A stretch of 11,374 bases of DNA from an uncultured Gemmatimonadaceae bacterium (GTDB taxonomy: Bacteria; Gemmatimonadota; Gemmatimonadetes; Gemmatimonadales; Gemmatimonadaceae): positions 1-11,374 of the forward strand of contig CATPBD010000184.1 of the NCBI GenBank assembly GCA_955652265.1, read 5' to 3'. Under the pieces are notes generated by a model. The model was not told the DNA's origin and did no database searches. It saw only the letters and a program-made list of their open reading frames with translations. The position numbers and the translations under genes were made by a program. This document shows positions 6,386-11,374 of the stretch, in pieces. Position 1 is the first letter of the stretch. Each line of letters starts with the position of its first letter.

Positions 6386-7069
6386 ATGGCTTTTCCCGGC
6401 CTGGCTGAGCGTGTGGCCGATGTGCGAGCCAGGATAGCCGCAGCGGCAGCGCGCGGTGGTCACGGGCAGCGTGTCACGATTGTCGCGGTCACGAAGACGC
6501 ACGGGCCCGACGCCGCGAGCGCGGCATATGAAGCGGGCCTGCACGACATCGGCGAAAACAAGGTGCAGGAAGCGCTGAAGAAGATCGGTCAGGTCGAAGT
6601 ACCCGTTCGCTGGCATTTGATCGGGCATCTTCAGCGGAACAAGGTCAAGGCGCTGGAGCATTTCGTACTCTTGCACTCGCTGGACAGCGCGCGACTGGCG
6701 GATGCAGTGTGTGCGTTCGGCATCGCGCGTGGAAGGGCAGTCGATGCATTGCTCGAATTGAATCTCTCCGGCGAGAGCTCCAAGGGCGGCTTCACTCAAT
6801 CCGAGCTGCTCCCGGAGGCCGAGAGGTTGGTGGCGCTGGCCGGCATTCGCGTTCGTGGCGTGATGACAATGGCTAGCTTTACTGCAACTGAGAGCGAGCT
6901 GCGCCGCACTTTCGCGGAAGCGCGCGATGCGAGGCAGGCTTTGGCGGAAGCGGGGCACCCTGCGGAAGAGCTGTCGATGGGGATGTCCAGCGATTACGAA
7001 ATCGCTGTGGAAGAAGGCGCGACAATGGTGCGGCTGGGTACCACCCTCTTCGGAGCGAGGGCTAAATGA
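6386..7069 (+). CDS. yggS: YggS/YlmE-family pyridoxal phosphate homeostasis protein
   Basis: This belongs to the PLP-binding YggS/PROSC family, a single alpha/beta-barrel like the N-domain of alanine racemase. Family members carry PLP on a lysine and influence vitamin B6 and amino-acid balance; no catalysis is firmly established. The 227 residues contain VAVTKTHGPD with Lys37 as the likely PLP lysine, IGENKVQEAL, WHLIGHLQRNKVKAL, HSLDSARLA, LELNLSGESSKGGF and the C-terminal phosphate-binding region LSMGMSSDYEIAVEEGATMVRLGTTLFG, all typical. No Shine-Dalgarno precedes ATG 6386, and a promoter -10 ends 8 nt upstream, pointing to leaderless translation. The stop overlaps the divIVA ATG (ATGA). 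The yggS(ylmE)-divIVA-ileS association matches the arrangement downstream of the division cluster in Gram-positive bacteria. Confidence 0.93.
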   Translation: MAFPGLAERVADVRARIAAAAARGGHGQRVTIVAVTKTHGPDAASAAYEAGLHDIGENKVQEALKKIGQVEVPVRWHLIGHLQRNKVKALEHFVLLHSLDSARLADAVCAFGIARGRAVDALLELNLSGESSKGGFTQSELLPEAERLVALAGIRVRGVMTMASFTATESELRRTFAEARDARQALAEAGHPAEELSMGMSSDYEIAVEEGATMVRLGTTLFGARAK

Positions 7070-7587
7070 TAGACGAATCGTTTCACCTGACACCTCTGGA
7101 CGTCCGACGCTACGACTTCGGTCGGGCGCTGCGCGGGTACAATCCTGCGCGCGTCGACCAGTTCAGGGATCAGGTCGCCGAGGAGATGGAGCGGCTCACC
7201 CGCATCAATCAGGATCTCGATGCGAAAGCACGCAGCTTTCACGAGCAGCTCCGCGCATTCCGCGAGCGGGACAAGGCGCTGAACGACGCGCTCGTCTCCG
7301 CTCAACAGCTGCGCGGGGAGGTTCGCGAGCAGGCCGAGCGGGAGGCACAGCTCATTCTGCGTGAAGCGCAGGCGGAAGGGGAGCGGATCATCGAAGGCGC
7401 GAAGGCCGATGTGCGCCGTATGGAGGAAGTGCTCGACAACCTCGATCGCTCACGCCGGACTTATCTCGCGCAGATGCGAACCTTGATCGCCCGCCAGCTC
7501 TCCGAGGTGGAAGCGTCTGATTCGCAAGTCGTCGCGAACACACTCAGGGGCGCAGGGGCCAACTCTTCGGAACCGACAAAAGGATGA
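7066..7587 (+). CDS. divIVA: DivIVA-domain cell division/polarity protein
   Basis: DivIVA proteins bind curved inner membrane at poles and septa and recruit division or envelope factors. The N-terminal domain is well kept: FHLTPLDVRRYDFGRALRGYNPARVDQFRDQV (residues 6-37), matching the DivIVA pattern LTPxDI...FRGYdxxEVdxFL. The membrane-inserting Phe17-Arg18 pair of B. subtilis DivIVA corresponds here to Leu22-Arg23, a conservative change. From about residue 38 to 145 the sequence is a continuous Arg/Glu/Ala/Gln-rich coiled coil with a central AQLILREAQAEGERIIEGAKADVRRM segment, a stretch also seen in Gram-positive homologues. The last 25 residues are loose and polar. The 173-residue length is normal. 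Both ends overlap neighbours by 4 nt (ATGA), so synthesis is tied to YggS and IleRS translation. Confidence 0.9.
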   Translation: MIDESFHLTPLDVRRYDFGRALRGYNPARVDQFRDQVAEEMERLTRINQDLDAKARSFHEQLRAFRERDKALNDALVSAQQLRGEVREQAEREAQLILREAQAEGERIIEGAKADVRRMEEVLDNLDRSRRTYLAQMRTLIARQLSEVEASDSQVVANTLRGAGANSSEPTKG

Positions 7588-10500
7588 CCGCAGTCCGCCC
7601 CGTGAAGTTGGCGGGCGGAGACGACAAAGGCGCGGGCAGACGGTTCCGCCTGCTTCCGACCGATCGCTCGCCCGACGAACTCGAGAAAGAAATGCTTTCC
7701 CGCTGGAAAGAAGAGAGTCTCTTCCAGCAGACTCTCGAGCAGGCGAAGGGAAAACCCGAGTTCGTGTTCTTCGAGGGACCGCCCACCGCCAATGGCCGTC
7801 CCGGGATCCATCACGTCTTCTCCCGGACGGTCAAGGACCTTTTCTGTCGCCACCGTGCCATGCGCGGTTTCCACGTCGCACGCAAGGCGGGATGGGACAC
7901 GCACGGCCTCCCTGTCGAGATCGAAGTCGAAAAAAGGATCGAGACAGAGTTCGGTGTGCGCACGGCAAAACAGCAGATCGAGACGATAGGAGTCGAGCGC
8001 TTCAACGAGATGTGCCGCGAGAGCGTGTGGCGGTATCGAGCAGATTGGGAGGAGATGAGCGAGCGGATCGCGTACTGGCTCGATTACAGCGATCCCTATG
8101 TCACCTACTCGAACGATTACATCGAGAGCGTCTGGTGGGCGCTGGCGACGCTGTTTCAGCGCGGCCGCCTGTATCGGGGTCACAAGGTTTTGCCTTATTG
8201 CGCCCGATGCGGAACGACTCTCTCGAGCCACGAGGTCGCGCAGGGCTACAAGGACGTGAAGGATCCGAGCGCCTACGTGGCGCTCGATCTGCTCGACGAC
8301 AAGACGCCAGGCTCCAAGACCCGGAAGCGCATCCTCGTCTGGACGACGACACCGTGGACGCTCGTCTCGAACGTCGCGCTGGCGGTGAACCCGGCGCTCG
8401 AATACGTAGAGCTGCGGAAAAGAAAGTCGGAGGTGGACGAGACGATCATCCTCGCGCTCGCGCGGACTCCCGCCGTTCTGGGTGACGATTTCGCCGGCCG
8501 CTGGGAGACGGTGCGCTCATTCCGCGGCTCTGATCTCGTTGGCAAACGCTACAAGCGGCCACTCGATTGGGTCCAATACAAGGAGGGCAAGCACGAGATA
8601 ATCGTGGGCGAGTCTTTCGTCTCGGCCGAAGAGGGGACCGGCGTCGTGCACATGGCGCCTGCTTTCGGCGCCGATGACTACGCGGCCGGGCAGCGCAACG
8701 GACTGGCCTTCCTCCAGCCAGTGAATCTGCGCGGCGAGTTTCCGGAGGACATGCCACTCGTGGGCGGAATGTTCGTGAAGGATGCGGATGCCGTCATTCT
8801 CGAGGAGCTGAAACGGCGCGGCGCGCTGTGGAAATCGACGCTGCACGAGCCCGCCTACCCGCACTGCTGGCGCTGCGAGACGCCGCTCCTCTATTACGCC
8901 CGCACCTCGTGGTTCATCCGCACCAGCGAGTTCAAGGACGCGATGCTGGTTCGCAACTCGCGCGTCGACTGGCATCCGCCCGAAGTCGGAGCCGGTCGCT
9001 TCGGCGAGTGGCTGACCAACAACATCGACTGGGCCGTCTCGCGCGATCGTTACTGGGGCACTCCGCTTCCCATCTGGGTCTGCGAGCGGGATGGTTCCCA
9101 CGCCGAAGCAATCGGCGGATACTCGGAGCTGTCGGAGCGGTCTGGTGTCGCGCTCGGCGACAACTTTGATCCGCACAAGCCGTTCATCGATCGCTACACC
9201 TGGCAGTGCAAATGCGGCGGTACGATGAGGCGCACGCCCGAGGTGATCGATGCCTGGTTCGATTCGGGGTCCATGCCCTTCGCCCAGTGGCATTTTCCGT
9301 TCGAGAACCGTGACAAGTTCGAGCGTTACTACCCCGCGGATTTCATCGCCGAGGGCATCGACCAGACACGCGGATGGTTCTACTCACTGCTCGCGATCGC
9401 GACCGGCCTTGGTGACGCGCTGCCGAAGAACCTGCTCGCTCACCAGGCGCACTCGCCCGCGGTCAGCGACACCGCGCCGTACCGCGCAGTCGTAGTCAAC
9501 GATCTCGTCCTCGACGCCGATGGACAGAAAATGTCGAAGCGGCTCGGGAACATCATCGATCCCGGCTCCGTAATTCCGCGTTACGGCGCCGACGCAGTTC
9601 GGCTTTTCCTCACGACCTCGAGCCAGATCTGGACGCCGCGCCGATTCGACGAAGCGGGAATCCGGGATACGGCCGGCCGCTTCCTGCTCACTTTCAAGAA
9701 CGTTTACACTGGGATTTTCGCGGAGTACGCCAATTTCGGATGGCAGCCTTCGGACAGGGATCCGGCACTCGCCGACCGCCCGCTCGTCGACCGTTGGGTG
9801 CTTTCACGCCTCGCGAGCGTCGAGCGTGAAGCTGACGAGCTGCTGGATCGCTACGAGGCGACCAACGCCGCCAAGTCGGTGATGACCTTCTTCGACGAGG
9901 ATGTGTCGAAATGGTACGTGCGCCTGAGCCGCCATCGCTTCTACGACGTCGATAGCGAGGACAATCGTGCCGCGTTCGCCACTCTGCACGAGATCATCTC
10001 CGTCACTTGCCGGCTGCTTGCTCCATTCGCCCCTTTCATTACTGACTGGGTCCATCGTGAACTGACTGGCGGCTCAGTGCATTTGGCGCCCTACGTTCGT
10101 GGGGTGTCCGGAGCGATCGACGTGGATCTGGAGCGTGCCATGGCGCACATTCGAACCCTCGCCACCCTGGGTCGCGCGGCCCGCGAAGAAGCCGGCGTCA
10201 AGGTGCGTCAGCCCCTGGCGCGACTGGTATGCGTCGTGCCCATCCATGGGGTCGTATCGAAGGGTGCCGGGACGCGCGCCGAGGGAATGTTGGAGGCGCT
10301 GAGCCCCTTGCTGGCTGCCGAGCTCAACATAAAAAACGTCCAATTCATCTCCAGCGCCGACGATCTAGTAACTTTAAAGGCTAAGCCGAATTTCCGGTCG
10401 TTGGGTAAGAAGTTTGGCAAGAACACGCCGCTGGCCAGCGAAGCGGTTCAGGCCCTGAGCAGTGAAGCGCTGAGGGAGTTCGAGTCCGGAAAGCCGTTGT

Positions 10501-10904
10501 ACGTTTCGGTCGAGAACGAGTCTCGAGAACTGAGCGCGGAAGATCTGATGATCGTTCGTCGGGCTTCGGGCGAGATGGTAGTGAAGGAGGAAGGCGGATA
10601 CTTCGCCGCACTCGATCCGGTTGTAACGCGTGAGCTGCGGCTCGAAGGACTGGCGCGTGAGCTGGTGAGCCGGATCCAGCGGCTGAGGAAGGAATTGGGT
10701 TTCGCAGTGAGTGATCGCATCACGCTCCTTCTAGGGGCGGGAGCGGAGATTCAGGAGGCAGTAAAGGTGTTTCAGAAGTGGATTGCCGATGAAGTTCTTG
10801 CCGTGCGTGTCTCTATCGGCGACAAAATTGAAGGAACACACGCGACGCATGCGTTCGACCTTGATGGGCAGAACGTTGAAGTCGCCTTGGAGAGGGTTGG
10901 TTAG
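7584..10904 (+). CDS. ileS: Isoleucyl-tRNA synthetase, type II (eukaryote-like)
   Basis: IleRS charges tRNA-Ile and edits mischarged valine. At 1106 residues it is larger than type I bacterial IleRS (about 930-940). The class I signature is GPPTANGRPGIHH (65-77), in the form typical of type II enzymes, and the second is KMSKR (649-653). The CP1 editing domain shows WTTTPWTLVSN (253-263) and GTGVVHMAPAFGADD (from 351). Cys pairs at 206/209, 428/431 and 542/544 are likely zinc ligands or remnants. RKAGWDTHGLPVEIEVEK is another family block. The helical anticodon domain follows at about 690-850, and the last 200 or so residues form the long type II tail. An extra segment of about 18 residues precedes KMSKR. 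Type II enzymes are characteristically resistant to pseudomonic acid (mupirocin). ATG 7584 overlaps the divIVA stop. Confidence 0.96.
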   Translation: MTAVRPVKLAGGDDKGAGRRFRLLPTDRSPDELEKEMLSRWKEESLFQQTLEQAKGKPEFVFFEGPPTANGRPGIHHVFSRTVKDLFCRHRAMRGFHVARKAGWDTHGLPVEIEVEKRIETEFGVRTAKQQIETIGVERFNEMCRESVWRYRADWEEMSERIAYWLDYSDPYVTYSNDYIESVWWALATLFQRGRLYRGHKVLPYCARCGTTLSSHEVAQGYKDVKDPSAYVALDLLDDKTPGSKTRKRILVWTTTPWTLVSNVALAVNPALEYVELRKRKSEVDETIILALARTPAVLGDDFAGRWETVRSFRGSDLVGKRYKRPLDWVQYKEGKHEIIVGESFVSAEEGTGVVHMAPAFGADDYAAGQRNGLAFLQPVNLRGEFPEDMPLVGGMFVKDADAVILEELKRRGALWKSTLHEPAYPHCWRCETPLLYYARTSWFIRTSEFKDAMLVRNSRVDWHPPEVGAGRFGEWLTNNIDWAVSRDRYWGTPLPIWVCERDGSHAEAIGGYSELSERSGVALGDNFDPHKPFIDRYTWQCKCGGTMRRTPEVIDAWFDSGSMPFAQWHFPFENRDKFERYYPADFIAEGIDQTRGWFYSLLAIATGLGDALPKNLLAHQAHSPAVSDTAPYRAVVVNDLVLDADGQKMSKRLGNIIDPGSVIPRYGADAVRLFLTTSSQIWTPRRFDEAGIRDTAGRFLLTFKNVYTGIFAEYANFGWQPSDRDPALADRPLVDRWVLSRLASVEREADELLDRYEATNAAKSVMTFFDEDVSKWYVRLSRHRFYDVDSEDNRAAFATLHEIISVTCRLLAPFAPFITDWVHRELTGGSVHLAPYVRGVSGAIDVDLERAMAHIRTLATLGRAAREEAGVKVRQPLARLVCVVPIHGVVSKGAGTRAEGMLEALSPLLAAELNIKNVQFISSADDLVTLKAKPNFRSLGKKFGKNTPLASEAVQALSSEALREFESGKPLYVSVENESRELSAEDLMIVRRASGEMVVKEEGGYFAALDPVVTRELRLEGLARELVSRIQRLRKELGFAVSDRITLLLGAGAEIQEAVKVFQKWIADEVLAVRVSIGDKIEGTHATHAFDLDGQNVEVALERVG

Positions 10905-10906
10905 AA

Positions 10907-11329
10907 ATGGCAACAGCAGCTAGCAGCAAAAAACCGAAGGCGATGCCGAAAAAGAACCTCGTGCATTTCGAGAAGCGCCTGCTCGAAGAGCGGAAGCGCG
11001 TCTTGAAGGAGCTGGGACATTACGACGAGACTTTCGGATCGACTCCGCAGGGTGCGGACGGCGATCTGAGTGCGTACTCCTTCCACATGGCTGATCAGGG
11101 CACCGACGCGATGGAGCGCGAAAAAGCGTTTCTCTTCGCGAGCCAGGAAGGCCGTTTCCTCTGGCATATCGACGAGGCGCTTCGCCGGCTTTATCGCAAT
11201 CCGGAGCAGTTCGGCAAATGCCACAACTGCGGACGAGAGATCAGCTTCGAGCGTCTCGACGCACTGCCGCACGCCAGATATTGCATCGAGTGCAAGCAGC
11301 GCGAAGAAGATGGAAAGCGCCAGGCCTAA
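10907..11329 (+). CDS. TraR/DksA-type C4 zinc-finger protein
   Basis: The 140-residue protein is a member of the TraR/DksA family, whose characterised members bind RNA polymerase through the secondary channel and alter promoter output with ppGpp. A basic N-terminus (residues 1-16) leads into a helix rich in Glu and Lys (20-38). A segment MADQGTDAMEREKAF follows (61-75), where the coiled-coil tip of DksA carries its acidic pair; here Asp63 and Asp67 are spaced differently from Asp71/Asp74 of E. coli DksA. The zinc finger is complete: Cys105, Cys108, Cys126, Cys129 in CHNCGREISFERLDALPHARYCIEC. It is closer in style to short TraR/YteA-like proteins than to E. coli DksA. ATG 10907 lies 2 nt after the ileS stop, with GGAGAGGG at 10889-10896 as ribosome site. 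A zinc-finger gene between ileS and lspA is a recurring arrangement. Confidence 0.88.
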   Translation: MATAASSKKPKAMPKKNLVHFEKRLLEERKRVLKELGHYDETFGSTPQGADGDLSAYSFHMADQGTDAMEREKAFLFASQEGRFLWHIDEALRRLYRNPEQFGKCHNCGREISFERLDALPHARYCIECKQREEDGKRQA

Positions 11330-11374
11330 TCCGCCCCTCTTCTGGGGCACTCTGGTAGCCGTTGTCGCGCTGGA
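11310..11374 (+). CDS. lspA: Probable signal peptidase II, N-terminus only (3' end outside window)
   Basis: An open frame begins at ATG 11310 and runs off the window after 21 codons plus two bases. It overlaps the end of the zinc-finger gene by 20 nt. The visible residues are MESARPNPPLFWGTLVAVVAL and the next codon begins GA, which fits the first membrane span of LspA followed by the conserved Asp of the LDxxTK motif. LspA is the inner-membrane aspartic protease that removes lipoprotein signal peptides. The call leans on the hydrophobic start and on the common ileS-zinc finger-lspA order, because no catalytic residue is within view. GAAGAAG at 11303-11309 is a poorly spaced ribosome site, so a slightly different start is possible. 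Confidence 0.65.
   Translation, partial: MESARPNPPLFWGTLVAVVAL

Noticed and set aside
7461..8231. Minus-strand open frame of 256 codons
   Set aside because: It overlaps the HIGH motif region of ileS and the divIVA end in antisense; no family features.
8517..9293. Minus-strand open frame of 258 codons
   Set aside because: Antisense to the catalytic core of ileS; no domain recognised.
11333..11348. Inverted repeat GCCCC/GGGGC after the zinc-finger gene as a terminator
   Set aside because: The stem is only 5 bp, no T-tract follows, and it lies inside the probable lspA coding sequence.

Overview
All genes in this window lie on the + strand. The DNA is GC-rich, with GTG and TTG starts, many 4-bp ATGA/GTGA stop-start overlaps and almost no spare sequence. 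The content is core translation, envelope and cell-division machinery. A bacterial type II (eukaryote-like) isoleucyl-tRNA synthetase, a short EF-Ts and a DivIVA gene, together with DXP-pathway and RseP genes, suggest a high-GC, deep-branching bacterium. My best guess is Gemmatimonadota or a relative, but this rests on overall style and gene order, not on a diagnostic marker.

Region 1 (1-5808) is a long translation/envelope operon: rpsB (3' part), tsf, pyrH, frr, cdsA, dxr, rseP. From pyrH to rseP every junction overlaps or is separated by 3 nt. The order matches the classical rpsB-tsf-pyrH-frr-uppS-cdsA-dxr-rseP cluster, except that uppS is absent between frr and cdsA. A terminator-like hairpin sits between rpsB and tsf. 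Region 1 also holds the only sizeable non-coding gap, 1121-1353. Nearly all of that gap folds on paper into one imperfect rod-like hairpin of about 200 nt ending just before the pyrH ribosome-binding site.

Region 2 (5865-6341) is a single gene for a small soluble protein resembling the C-terminal domain of LiaF (cell-wall-stress response family), with many of the family's glycines missing.

Region 3 (6386-11374) is a second tight operon: a YggS/YlmE PLP-binding protein, DivIVA, IleRS, a TraR/DksA-type zinc-finger protein and the first codons of a probable lspA. It resembles the Gram-positive ylm-divIVA-ileS-lspA neighbourhood with sepF, ylmG and ylmH missing. A good sigma70-like promoter ends 8 nt before the yggS ATG, which suggests a leaderless mRNA.

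Together the genes cover ribosomal subunit and elongation factor supply, pyrimidine and ribosome recycling, phospholipid and isoprenoid precursors, envelope proteolysis, and septum/pole organisation. There is no sign of mobile elements, CRISPR, tRNA or rRNA. The most interesting element is the structured tsf-pyrH intergenic region.
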